Positions 54,978 through 63,416 of a stretch of 64,000 nucleotides of DNA are shown here, piece after piece (the first letter of the stretch is position 1; each line of letters opens with the position of its first letter). The notes beneath the pieces were generated by a model. It was not told the DNA's origin and searched no databases. It was given only the letters and a program-made list of their open reading frames with translations. The position numbers and the translations under genes are program-made. The DNA comes from Streptomyces dysideae (lineage in GTDB: Bacteria; Actinomycetota; Actinomycetes; Streptomycetales; Streptomycetaceae): assembly GCF_001514305.1 (NCBI RefSeq), contig NZ_KQ949095.1:1-64000 (forward strand). Direction: 5' to 3'.

Positions 54978-55184
54978 TCAGGCCCTGGCGACGGGCCGGC
55001 GGTGCCCCGCCCGCCCCAGGCGCCGGGCCGGCAGGACGAGCGCGACGACGACCGGGATCACCAGCGGGACCAGGGGCAGGCCGGCCACCGAGGCGATCAG
55101 CGCGAGGCAGAGGACCACCAGGACCGCGGCGACCAGGTACAGCACCGCCTCGGCCGTGATCACGGGAATCCGACGGGCGTTCAT
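54978..55184 (-). CDS. Small two-helix membrane protein
   Basis: 68-residue hydrophobic protein with two membrane segments (AVLYLVAAVLVVLCLALIAS and LVPLVIPVVVALVLPARR) and an arginine-rich C-terminus. GGAGG lies about 15 bases before the ATG. It sits between the flavodoxin and nitroreductase genes on the same strand. No family recognised. Confidence 0.7.
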   Translation of the reverse strand: MNARRIPVITAEAVLYLVAAVLVVLCLALIASVAGLPLVPLVIPVVVALVLPARRLGRAGHRRPVARA

Positions 55185-55219
55185 GACATGCCTCCCTCCG
55201 GAGGTGGTGCGGCCGGCGG

Positions 55220-55723
55220 TCAGACCTTCTCCGCCGCCAGTTCCTCGGCGACCTCCCTCGCCCACTCCTCGATGCGGGCGAAGTCCCGGAAGTCGCCGCC
55301 CTTGCCGTTCTTCAGGATCATCCGGGCGATGGCTCCCTTCGCGCCCTCCTGCAGGCGGCCGCCGAAGGTGATGTGGCCGCGGGCGTCCAGCCGGTCCATG
55401 GCCCGCTTCAGGCCGGGCACGGGCGGAATGTCCCGCTCCCCCGCCGAGGCGTCCAGCGGGCCGCTGCTGAACAGCCACAGCGGACGTCGGGCCAGGTCCT
55501 TGCCGTGCCGGCGGAGGAACCGGCGGGCGTCCTTCTGCCAGCGTCCGGCGTAGATCCCGCCGCCGGCCACGACGGCGTCGTACGGCGTCACTCGCGCCAC
55601 GTCGCCGGCCGGCAGCGCCTCGGCGGTGAAGCCCTCCTTGCGCAGCACCGCGGCCACGGCCTCGGCGATCTCCGCGGTCGATCCGTTCGTCGTCCCGTAG
55701 GCGACCAGCACCTTGCCGGTCAT
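55220..55723 (-). CDS. Flavodoxin domain protein (HemG/protoporphyrinogen oxidase-like)
   Basis: 167-residue long-chain flavodoxin with the FMN loop AYGTTNGSTAEIAEAVA, VVAGGGIYAGRWQKDARRFL and FSSGPLDASAGERDIPP, as in menaquinone-dependent protoporphyrinogen oxidase-type flavodoxins. It could supply reducing equivalents or heme synthesis under low oxygen. GGAGGCGG precedes the ATG. It follows the CBS-BON gene by 20 bases. Confidence 0.85.
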   Translation of the reverse strand: MTGKVLVAYGTTNGSTAEIAEAVAAVLRKEGFTAEALPAGDVARVTPYDAVVAGGGIYAGRWQKDARRFLRRHGKDLARRPLWLFSSGPLDASAGERDIPPVPGLKRAMDRLDARGHITFGGRLQEGAKGAIARMILKNGKGGDFRDFARIEEWAREVAEELAAEKV

Positions 55724-55743
55724 GGTGTCCGCCTCCTCTCCTG

Positions 55744-56475
55744 TCACAGCTTGCGCAGCCAGTCGTCGGCGACACCGTGCAGTGCCTGCTCGCTGGGCTG
55801 GAAACGCGAGTCGTCCAGCCGGTGGGTGAGCTTGTCGACGACGGCCACCACACCGTCGATCTGACGGGTCATGGAGACGGCGATCTCCGTCTCGCTCTTG
55901 CGTTCCATCTGCCCGGAGAGCGTGACCACACCCTCGGTGACGGAGACGTCGACGCCGCGCGGCGGCAGCCACAGGGCCCGCACGAGCACCTCGTCGACGA
56001 CCTCCTTGCGGATCTCCGCGTCGGGCCGCAGGAACACCTGGAGCAGGTCGCGGCGGGTGACGATGCCGACGAGCCGGTGCTCCTCGTCGAGGACGGGCAG
56101 CCGTTCGATGTGGTGCTGGGCCATGGTGCGGGCGGCCTCGATGATGCTGTCGTCGGCGTGTACCGTGACGGCCGGCTCGGTCATCAGCAGGCCCGCCGTA
56201 CGGGCCTTGGCCTTGGCGGCGCGCTTCCGGCCCTCCTGCGTCAGCCGGGCGAAGCGGAAGCGCTTCTTCGGCTCGTAGGGGTCGGGGGTCTCGGCCTGCC
56301 GGACCATGAGGTCCGTCTCGGAGATGACGCCGATGACCTTCTCGTCGTCGTCGACCACGGGCAGTCCGCTGATGTGGTGGTCACCGAGCAGCCGGACCAC
56401 CTCCTTGAACGGGGTGCCGTACTCGGCGCGGACGACCTCCGTGGTCATCACGGAGCCGACCTTGTTGTGCTTCAT
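55744..56475 (-). CDS. CBS-domain pair plus BON domain protein
   Basis: 243-residue protein: CBS 1 (VGSVMTTEVVRAEYGTPFKE to VIGVISETDLMV), a charged linker (EPKKRFRFARLTQEGRKRAA), CBS 2 (LLMTEPAVTVHADDSIIEAA to LVGIVTRRDLLQVFLRPDAE) and a C-terminal BON domain (GVDVSVTEGVVTLSGQMERK). It probably senses adenylates and contacts membranes or a partner through BON. It lies 12 bases after the acyl-CoA synthetase gene. Paralogue of the gene at 49982. Confidence 0.9.
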   Translation of the reverse strand: MKHNKVGSVMTTEVVRAEYGTPFKEVVRLLGDHHISGLPVVDDDEKVIGVISETDLMVRQAETPDPYEPKKRFRFARLTQEGRKRAAKAKARTAGLLMTEPAVTVHADDSIIEAARTMAQHHIERLPVLDEEHRLVGIVTRRDLLQVFLRPDAEIRKEVVDEVLVRALWLPPRGVDVSVTEGVVTLSGQMERKSETEIAVSMTRQIDGVVAVVDKLTHRLDDSRFQPSEQALHGVADDWLRKL

Positions 56476-56487
56476 GGTTGTCCCTCC

Positions 56488-59181
56488 TCAGCGGAGTCGG
56501 CGCAGATACGGGTCGTGGGGCCTGCCGGGCAGCAGGCGTACGCGCGCATCGAGCACGGTGGCTCCGCCCGGTGTCGCGAGAACGGGGTTGAAGTCGGCCT
56601 CGGCGAGCTGCGGCAGGTCGCTCGCCATACGGGACAGCCGCAGCAGGAGCCGTTCGAGCGCTTCGAGGTCGACGGGCCGGGCGCCGCCCGCGCCGAACAG
56701 GAGCGGGGCGCAGCGCGGGGCCGTGATCAGGTCGTGCACGTCGTGGTCGGTGAGCGGGGCGAGCCGGGCGGCGTGGTCGGCGAGGACCTCGGTCGCGGTG
56801 CCGCCGAGCCCGAACAGGACGAGCGGTCCGAAGACCTGGTCCTGGACGACGCCGGCGAACAGCTCGGTGCCGCGGTCGGCGAGGGGCTGCACGACGACTC
56901 CGGTGAGCAGGCCGGCGAACCGGGTCTCCAGGTCCCGGAAGGCGGCCCGGACCTGGGAGTCGCCCCGCAGGTCGAGGTGGACGGCGTGCTCGGCGGTCTT
57001 GTGCACCAGGCCGGGCCAGTAGCCCTTCATCACCACCCGGCCGTCGGCGCCGCGCAGCCGTTCGGCGGCGAGGACGGCGCCGTCCTCGGTGTCCGCCCAG
57101 GCCCAGGTCAGCTGGGGGATGCCGTAGCACTCGAGGAGTTCGGCGCAGGCCCGCGGGTCGAGCCAGCCGCCGTCCGGGTGGGCGTCCAGGTATGCCTCGA
57201 CGACGGCGTGGGCGCGCTCGGTCTCGATGCCGTCCAGGTCGGGGACCGTCCCGGCGGGCCGCGCGAGCCAGGCCGCGCGGCGGGCGGCGTGGGCGAGCGC
57301 CCGTGCCGCCGCCTGGGGTTCGGCGTAGGACGGGACGGTGCCGCCTCGGTGGACGGGCAGCAGCTCGACGGGCAGGCCCTGTTCGAGCCGTACCGCGGCG
57401 ATCGGCTTGGGTCGTCGTGCGGGGGCCCGGGTGAGGGCTCGGACGAGGTCGTCGCCGGTCGCCGCGGCGACCGCGGTGGGCACGAGGGCCACGAGGACGG
57501 CGTCGATGCCGCCGTGCCGCATGATCCGGTCCACACAGTTCGTGAGCTGCTCCTCGGACACGGCGGCGGTGGCGTCGACGGGGTTGCCGACGGCGGCGCC
57601 GTCCGGGAGTACGGCGAGCAGGTGGTCGATCAGTTCGGGGGTGGGCGCCGGGAGCTGCAGCCCGGCCTCGGCGCAGGCGTCCGCGGCGAGGACGCCCGCG
57701 CCGCCCGCGTTGGTGACGATCGCGACGCGGGGTCCGGCGGGCAGGGGCTGGGAGTGCATCAGGGCGGCGGCCTCCAGAAGTTCGCCGCAGGAGTGGGTGG
57801 CCGTGATGCCGGCCTGGGTGAAGAGGGCGCCGCGGGTCATGGTGCGGGTGGCGGCGGCCGCGGTGTGCGAGGCGGCGGCGCGGCGGCCCGCGTCGGTGCG
57901 TCCGGCGTCGACGGTCAGCACCGGCATGCGGCGGGTGACACGGCGGGCGGTGCGGGAGAACGCGCGCGGGCTGCCGAAGGACTCCAGGTGCAGCAGGGCG
58001 AGGTCGGTGCGGCCGTCGCTCTCCCACCACTGGAGCATGTCGTTGCCGCTGACGTCGTACTTGTCGCCGAGGGACGCGAAGGACGAGACGCCGATGCCGA
58101 GCCGGGACAGCCCGTCGAGGAGGGCGATGCCGACGCCGCCGGACTGCACGGCGACGCCCGCGGTGCCGGGGCGCGGGTGGCCGGCGGCGAAGGTGGCGTC
58201 GAGGCGCAGGGCCGGGTCCGTGTTGGAGAGGCCGAGGCAGTTGGGGCCGACGAGCCGCATGCCGTACGAGCGGCAGGCCGCCAGGAGGTCCTGGGCCTGG
58301 CCGGCGTCCAGCCCGGCGGTGACGACGAGGAGGGCACGTACGCCCGCCTTGCCGCACTCCTCGGCGGTGTCCGGGACGGTGGCGGCGGGTACCGCGACGA
58401 CCGCGAGGTCGGGGGTGATGGGCAGAGCGCTGACCGAGGGGTGGCAGGGCACCCCGAGGATCGAGCTCGCGGCGGGGTTCACCGCGAACAGCCGCCCGGT
58501 GTAGCCGCCCGCGTGCAGCTGGTGCAGGACCGCCCGGCCCACCGAGCCGGGCTTGCGTCCGGCGCCGACGACGGCGACCGACTCCGGCCGCAGCAGGGGT
58601 TCGAGACTGGCGACGCCGGCGGCCCGGCCGCGTTCCTCCACGGCCGTGAGGTAGGTGTCGCTCTCGTCGAGGCCGATGGTGCAGCGCACCTCCGGGCCCT
58701 CGAAGCGGCGGGCGGTACGCAGGCCCAGGTCGGTGAAGAGCCGCAGCACCTCGTGGTTCTCGCTCAGCGCGTCGGCCGTGAAGGTGCGGATGCCCTCGGC
58801 GCGGGCGGCCGAGACGAGGTGCTCGACGAGGAGGGTGCCGACGCCCCGGTGGTGCAGTCCGTCGGAGACCGCGATGGAGATCTCGGCCGTGTCGCCGCTG
58901 CCGCCGCTGTCGTACTCGGCGAGGCCGATGACCCGGCCCGCGGTCTCGGCCAGCAGGGCCCGGTAGCCGGGGTGCTCCGGGGCGCAGGCCCGGTCGGCGG
59001 CCAGGCGGGCCGACCGGTGGCTGGCGGCGAAGAACCTCAGGCGCAGGTTCTCCGGGGACATCTCCTCGTAGAACCCTTCCAGCTGTTCGTGATCACTCCG
59101 CCGCACGGGACGGATGCACACGGTGGTGCCGTCCGCGAGCAGGGCGTGGACCGGGGGCCGGCTGAGTGTGTCGTCCGTCAT
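56488..59181 (-). CDS. GNAT-fused ADP-forming acyl-CoA synthetase-like protein
   Basis: 897-residue fusion. An N-terminal GNAT acetyltransferase (residues about 1-190; ISIAVSDGLHHRGVGTLLVE) is followed by a CoA-binding Rossmann domain (AVVGAGRKPGSVGRAVLHQL), a succinyl-CoA ligase-like domain with RRAAASHTAAAATRTM bearing the likely phosphohistidine, and an ATP-grasp domain. It matches both Pat-type protein acetyltransferases and ADP-forming acetate-CoA ligases. It could make ATP from acetyl-CoA, or act as a lysine acetylase if the ligase part is inactive. A DosR-like box lies 87 bases upstream. Confidence 0.9.
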   Translation of the reverse strand: MTDDTLSRPPVHALLADGTTVCIRPVRRSDHEQLEGFYEEMSPENLRLRFFAASHRSARLAADRACAPEHPGYRALLAETAGRVIGLAEYDSGGSGDTAEISIAVSDGLHHRGVGTLLVEHLVSAARAEGIRTFTADALSENHEVLRLFTDLGLRTARRFEGPEVRCTIGLDESDTYLTAVEERGRAAGVASLEPLLRPESVAVVGAGRKPGSVGRAVLHQLHAGGYTGRLFAVNPAASSILGVPCHPSVSALPITPDLAVVAVPAATVPDTAEECGKAGVRALLVVTAGLDAGQAQDLLAACRSYGMRLVGPNCLGLSNTDPALRLDATFAAGHPRPGTAGVAVQSGGVGIALLDGLSRLGIGVSSFASLGDKYDVSGNDMLQWWESDGRTDLALLHLESFGSPRAFSRTARRVTRRMPVLTVDAGRTDAGRRAAASHTAAAATRTMTRGALFTQAGITATHSCGELLEAAALMHSQPLPAGPRVAIVTNAGGAGVLAADACAEAGLQLPAPTPELIDHLLAVLPDGAAVGNPVDATAAVSEEQLTNCVDRIMRHGGIDAVLVALVPTAVAAATGDDLVRALTRAPARRPKPIAAVRLEQGLPVELLPVHRGGTVPSYAEPQAAARALAHAARRAAWLARPAGTVPDLDGIETERAHAVVEAYLDAHPDGGWLDPRACAELLECYGIPQLTWAWADTEDGAVLAAERLRGADGRVVMKGYWPGLVHKTAEHAVHLDLRGDSQVRAAFRDLETRFAGLLTGVVVQPLADRGTELFAGVVQDQVFGPLVLFGLGGTATEVLADHAARLAPLTDHDVHDLITAPRCAPLLFGAGGARPVDLEALERLLLRLSRMASDLPQLAEADFNPVLATPGGATVLDARVRLLPGRPHDPYLRRLR

Positions 59182-59267
59182 CGCGGGTCTCCTCCAGGTC
59201 TTTCTCGACACCTTCAGCGTCCAGCGGAACGGACACCGGCCCCAGGGGCTGTCCGGGCGGTCCGGGT

Positions 59268-59281
59268 GGGCCGGTCGGCCC
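59268..59281 (-). promoter_or_regulatory. DosR-like box upstream of the acyl-CoA synthetase gene
   Basis: GGGCCGGTCGGCCC, the most symmetric copy of the GGGNC-N4-GNCCC motif, between the phosphoketolase stop and the synthetase start. Confidence 0.5.
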
Positions 59282-59299
59282 TCATAGGAAGGCCGGGTC

Positions 59300-61684
59300 T
59301 CAGCTGTTCCAGGCCCACTCCGCGATCTCCGGCAGATCGGTGCCGTGCTCACGGATCCACGCGTCGTGGCGCGTGCGCGCGTCCGCCATCTCCTGCCGTA
59401 CGGCCGCCGCACGCACCGCGAGGCCGGGGACGCGGTCGATGACGTCCATGACCAGCCGGTAGCGGTCGAGGTCGTTGCGGACGACCATGTCGAACGGCGT
59501 GGTCGTCGTCCCCGACTCCTTGTAGCCGCGCACGTGCAGGTTGTGGTGGCCGGTGCGGCGGTAGGCGAGCCGGTGGATCAGCCACGGGTAGCCGTGGTAG
59601 GCGAAGATCACCGGTTTGTCCCCGGTGAACAGGCCGTCGTACTCGAAGTCGGTCATGCCGTGCGGGTGTTCCTCGCGCGGCATCAGCCGGGTCATGTCGA
59701 CGACGTTGACCACGCGGACGGCGAGGTCGGGCAGGTGCCGGCGCAGCAGCTGGGCGGCGGCCAGGACCTCCTGGGTGGGCACGTCGCCGGCACAGGCGAG
59801 GACCACGTCGGGTTCGCCGCCGTTCTCGGTGCCGGCCCAGTCCCAGATGCCGGCGCCGCGGGCGCAGTGGGCGCGGGCCTGGTCCATGGACAGCCAGTCG
59901 AAGCAGGGCTGTTTGCCGGCCACGACGACGTTGACGTAGTCGCGGCTGCGCAGGGCGTGGTCGGCCACCGAGAGCAGGGTGTTGGCGTCCGGCGGCAGGT
60001 AGACGCGGACGACCTCGGGGCTCTTGTTGAGGACGTGGTCGACGAAGCCGGGGTCCTGGTGGGAGAAGCCGTTGTGGTCCTGACGCCAGACATGCGAGGT
60101 CAGCAGGTAGTTGAGCGAGGCGATCGGCGCGCGCCACGGCAGCGCCCTGGACGTCTTCAGCCACTTGATGTGCTGGTTGACCATGGAGTCGACGATGTGC
60201 ACGAACGCCTCGTAGCAGGAGAACAGCCCGTGCCGGCCGGTCAGCAGATACCCCTCCAGCCAGCCCTGGCAGGTGTGTTCGGAGAGGATCTCCAGCACCC
60301 GGCCGTGCCGGTCGAGGTGTTCGTCGACCGGGAGCATCTGGGCCTGCCAGGCCTTGCCGCTGGCGTCGAAGACGGCCTGGAGGCGGTTGGAGGCGGTCTC
60401 GTCGGGGCCGACGACGCGGAAGTCGCGGCGGGCCGAGGTGGCCTTCATGACGTGTTCGAGGAGGTCGCCGAGGATCCGGGTGGGCTCGTGGAGGGTGGTG
60501 CCGGGCTTGTCGACGGGTACGGCGAAGCGGTCCAGGTCGGGCATCGGCAGGTCGCGCACGAGCAGGCCGCCGTTGGCGTGCGGGGTGCCGCCGAGCCTGC
60601 GGTCGCCGTCCGGGACGCAGGCGAGGACGTCCGCGACGGGCCTGCCGTCGTTGTCGAACAGCTCCTCGGGGTGGTAGGAGCGCAGCCACGCCTCCAACTG
60701 CCGCAGGTGCTGGGGGTTTTCGCGGACCTCGGCCAGCGGGACCTGGTGGGCGCGCCAGGTGCCCTCGACGGGTACGCCGTCGACCTCGGCGGGTCCGGTC
60801 CAGCCCTTGGGGGTGCGGAGCACGATCACGGGCCAGTGCGCGCGCTCGGCGACACCGTCCTCGCGGGCCGTGCGCTGGAGCAGGGCGATACGGTCCACCG
60901 CGTCGTCCAGGGCCCGGGCCATGGCGCGGTGGACGGCGGCCGGGTCGTCGCCGGTGACATGGATCGGTTCGTGGCCGTAGCCCCGGAGCAGGGCGTCGAG
61001 TTCGGGCTCGGGCAGCCGGGCCAGCACCGCCGGGTTGGCGATCTTGTAGCCGTTGAGGTGCAGGATCGGCAGGACGGCGCCGTCGCGGACGGGGTCGAGG
61101 AACTTGTTGGAGTGCCAGGACGCGGCCAGCGGGCCGGTCTCCGCCTCGCCGTCGCCGATCACACAGGCGACCAGCAGGTCCGGGTTGTCGAAGGCGGCGC
61201 CGTACGCGTGCGACAGGGCGTATCCGAGCTCGCCGCCCTCGTGGATCGACCCCGGTGTCTCGGGGGCCACATGGCTGGGCACGCCGCCGGGGAAGGAGAA
61301 CTGCCGGAACAGCCGCCCCATGCCCGGCTCGTCACGGCCGACGTCCGGATAGGTCTCGCTGTAGGTGCCCTCCAGCCAGGAGTTGGCGAGCACCGACGGG
61401 CCGCCGTGGCCGGGGCCCCACACGCACAGGGCATCCAGGCCGCGCGCCTTGATCAGGCGGTTGAGGTGCGTGTACACCAGGTTCAGGCCCGGTGAGGTGC
61501 CCCAGTGGCCGAGCAGCCTGGGCTTGATGTGCTCCGGCTTCAGGGGCTCCCGCAGGAGCGGGTTGGCGAGCAGGTAGATCTGCCCGGCGGCCAGATAGTT
61601 GGCGGCACGCCAGTGGGCGTCCAGGGTGCGCAGCTCGTCGTCGGTCAGTACGGTGCTGCTGTCCTGGTGTGCGACCTTCGGCAT
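59300..61684 (-). CDS. xfp: Phosphoketolase (D-xylulose-5-phosphate/fructose-6-phosphate)
   Basis: 794-residue thiamine-diphosphate enzyme cleaving xylulose 5-phosphate or fructose 6-phosphate with phosphate to acetyl phosphate. It has GHWGTSPGLNLVYTHLNRLI, GPGHGGPSVLANSWLEG, the ThDP motif IGDGEAETGPLAASWHSNKF and GNNGFSHQDPG-like HNGFSHQDPGFVDHVLNK. The ATG at 61684 follows GGAG; an in-frame ATG 12 bases upstream is less likely. It is divergent from ppk2, with only 36 bases between start codons. Confidence 0.95.
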   Translation of the reverse strand: MPKVAHQDSSTVLTDDELRTLDAHWRAANYLAAGQIYLLANPLLREPLKPEHIKPRLLGHWGTSPGLNLVYTHLNRLIKARGLDALCVWGPGHGGPSVLANSWLEGTYSETYPDVGRDEPGMGRLFRQFSFPGGVPSHVAPETPGSIHEGGELGYALSHAYGAAFDNPDLLVACVIGDGEAETGPLAASWHSNKFLDPVRDGAVLPILHLNGYKIANPAVLARLPEPELDALLRGYGHEPIHVTGDDPAAVHRAMARALDDAVDRIALLQRTAREDGVAERAHWPVIVLRTPKGWTGPAEVDGVPVEGTWRAHQVPLAEVRENPQHLRQLEAWLRSYHPEELFDNDGRPVADVLACVPDGDRRLGGTPHANGGLLVRDLPMPDLDRFAVPVDKPGTTLHEPTRILGDLLEHVMKATSARRDFRVVGPDETASNRLQAVFDASGKAWQAQMLPVDEHLDRHGRVLEILSEHTCQGWLEGYLLTGRHGLFSCYEAFVHIVDSMVNQHIKWLKTSRALPWRAPIASLNYLLTSHVWRQDHNGFSHQDPGFVDHVLNKSPEVVRVYLPPDANTLLSVADHALRSRDYVNVVVAGKQPCFDWLSMDQARAHCARGAGIWDWAGTENGGEPDVVLACAGDVPTQEVLAAAQLLRRHLPDLAVRVVNVVDMTRLMPREEHPHGMTDFEYDGLFTGDKPVIFAYHGYPWLIHRLAYRRTGHHNLHVRGYKESGTTTTPFDMVVRNDLDRYRLVMDVIDRVPGLAVRAAAVRQEMADARTRHDAWIREHGTDLPEIAEWAWNS

Positions 61685-61720
61685 GAGTGACTCCACACGT
61701 CATCGAGGGGAAGTGGCGGC

Positions 61721-62524
61721 ATGGCCGGCAACAAGGCGGAGAAGCTGCCGCGCAAGGCGTACGAGAAGGAACTGCTGCGTCTGCAGACGGATTTGGTGAA
61801 GCTGCAGGAGTGGGTGCGCTCGGAGGGCGCCCGCCTGGTCGTCGTCTTCGAGGGGCGGGACGCGGCGGGCAAGGGCGGCACCATCAAGCGGGTCTCGGAG
61901 CACCTCAATCCGCGCGTGGCCCGGATCGCGGCGCTGCCGACACCGACCGAGCGCGAGCGGACGCAGTGGTACTTCCAGCGGTACGTCGAGCATCTGCCGG
62001 CCGCCGGGGAGATCGTGCTGTTCGACCGCAGCTGGTACAACCGGGCCGGCGTCGAGCATGTGATGGGCTTCTGCACCAAGGAGGAGTACCAGCTGTTCCT
62101 GCGGCAGTGCCCCATCTTCGAACGGATGCTCGTCGAGGACGGGATCCTGCTGCGCAAGTACTGGTTCTCGGTGAGCGACACCGAGCAGCAGGAACGCTTC
62201 CGGCGCCGCCTGGAGGATCCCCTGCGGCGCTGGAAGCTGTCCGGGATGGACCTGGAGTCGATCACCCGCTGGGAGGCGTACTCCCGGGCCAAGGACGAGA
62301 TGATGGTGCACACCGACATCACCGAGGCGCCCTGGTACGTCGTGGAGAGCGACGACAAGCGCCGGGCCCGGCTGAACATGATCGCGCACCTCCTGGAGTC
62401 GGTGCCCTACCACGAGGTGCCGCCGACGGTGCTGGAGCTGCCGGAGCGGCCGCCGTCGACCGGCTACGAGCGCCCGCCGCGCGATCTGCAGACCTACGTC
62501 CCCGATCACGCGGCGCGCCTGTAA
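61721..62524 (+). CDS. ppk2: Polyphosphate kinase 2
   Basis: 267-residue PPK2 transferring phosphate between polyphosphate and nucleoside diphosphates. It has Walker A (FEGRDAAGKGGTIKRVSEHL), the lid region LPTPTERERTQWYFQRYVEH and Walker B (IVLFDRSWYNRAGVEHVMGF). Length and motifs fit the single-domain class I form acting mainly on ADP or GDP. GAGGGG precedes the ATG. It converges on the third usp gene, 14 bases away. Confidence 0.94.
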   Translation: MAGNKAEKLPRKAYEKELLRLQTDLVKLQEWVRSEGARLVVVFEGRDAAGKGGTIKRVSEHLNPRVARIAALPTPTERERTQWYFQRYVEHLPAAGEIVLFDRSWYNRAGVEHVMGFCTKEEYQLFLRQCPIFERMLVEDGILLRKYWFSVSDTEQQERFRRRLEDPLRRWKLSGMDLESITRWEAYSRAKDEMMVHTDITEAPWYVVESDDKRRARLNMIAHLLESVPYHEVPPTVLELPERPPSTGYERPPRDLQTYVPDHAARL

Positions 62525-62538
62525 GCCGGTCACGGCCC

Positions 62539-63411
62539 TCACGCCTCGTGCGGTACGACGACCACCGGGCAGGCCGAGTGGTGCAGTGCCGTGTGGGCGA
62601 CCCTGCCGAGCTGGAGCCCGAAGTGCCCGCCGTGCCGCCTGGCCCCGACGACCAGCAGGTCGGCGCGGTGCGAGAGGTCGACCAGCACCCGGCGGGCGTG
62701 GCCCTCGACGATCCGGCTGTGCACCTCGACGTCGGGCGGGGCGTCCCGCAGGGCCTCGGCGAGGGTCTCCTCGGCCTGCTGCTCGTGCAGCCGGGCCGGG
62801 GCGTCGGCGAGCAGCGGGTGGTCGGTGGTCTCGTGCGCGGGGCACCGCCAGGCCCGTACGGCCTCCAGGGGCACCCCGCGGCGCCGGGCCTCCTCGAAGG
62901 CGAACCGGACCACGGCTGAGTCCTTGGGGTCGGCTCCGACGCCCACCACGACCCGGCCGTGCACCGGGGGCGTCGCCTGGTTGTCGTGGCTGCCGCGCAG
63001 CACGATCACCGGGCAGTCGGCGTTCGCGGCCACCGCCAGGCTGACCGAGCCGAGCAGCCGTTCGGTGATGCCGCTGCGGCCGCGGGTGCCCACGACCAGC
63101 GCACCGGCGTGCCGGCCCTCACGCACCAGGGCGTACTCGGGCTCTTCGAACACCACGTCGGCGGAGACCTCCAGGCCGGGCTGCCGGGCGCGGGCGCGCC
63201 GGGCGGCACCGGTGACGACGTCCTGGGGCGACACCTCCGAGGGCTGCTTGCCGAGGTCCCGGGCGAGGGCCGCGCCCTCGTAGCGCTCCCACAGGCAGGC
63301 GTACACCAGGCGCAGCCGCACGCCGCGCAGGACGGCCTCGTCGGCGGCCCAGTCCACGGCGCGCAGGCTCGGTTCGGAGCCGTCGACGCCCACGATCAGG
63401 GGCAGGTCCAT
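62539..63411 (-). CDS. Universal stress protein, two UspA domains
   Basis: 290-residue tandem UspA protein: domain 1 from LPLIVGVDGSEPSLRAVDWA with the motif VVGTRGRSGITERLLGSVSL; domain 2 from VVVGVGADPKDSAVVRFAFE with VGARRHGGHFGLQLGRVAHT. The ATG at 63411 is chosen because GGGGAGG lies eight bases before it; a GTG at 63420 overlaps the adh stop but has no ribosome site spacing. Co-directional with the alcohol dehydrogenase gene. Confidence 0.92.
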   Translation of the reverse strand: MDLPLIVGVDGSEPSLRAVDWAADEAVLRGVRLRLVYACLWERYEGAALARDLGKQPSEVSPQDVVTGAARRARARQPGLEVSADVVFEEPEYALVREGRHAGALVVGTRGRSGITERLLGSVSLAVAANADCPVIVLRGSHDNQATPPVHGRVVVGVGADPKDSAVVRFAFEEARRRGVPLEAVRAWRCPAHETTDHPLLADAPARLHEQQAEETLAEALRDAPPDVEVHSRIVEGHARRVLVDLSHRADLLVVGARRHGGHFGLQLGRVAHTALHHSACPVVVVPHEA

Positions 63412-63416
63412 GATCG

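Noticed and set aside
55777..59442. Long plus-strand frame opposite the CBS and acyl-CoA synthetase genes
   Set aside because: Composition is that of a high-GC shadow; the minus strand has well-defined families.
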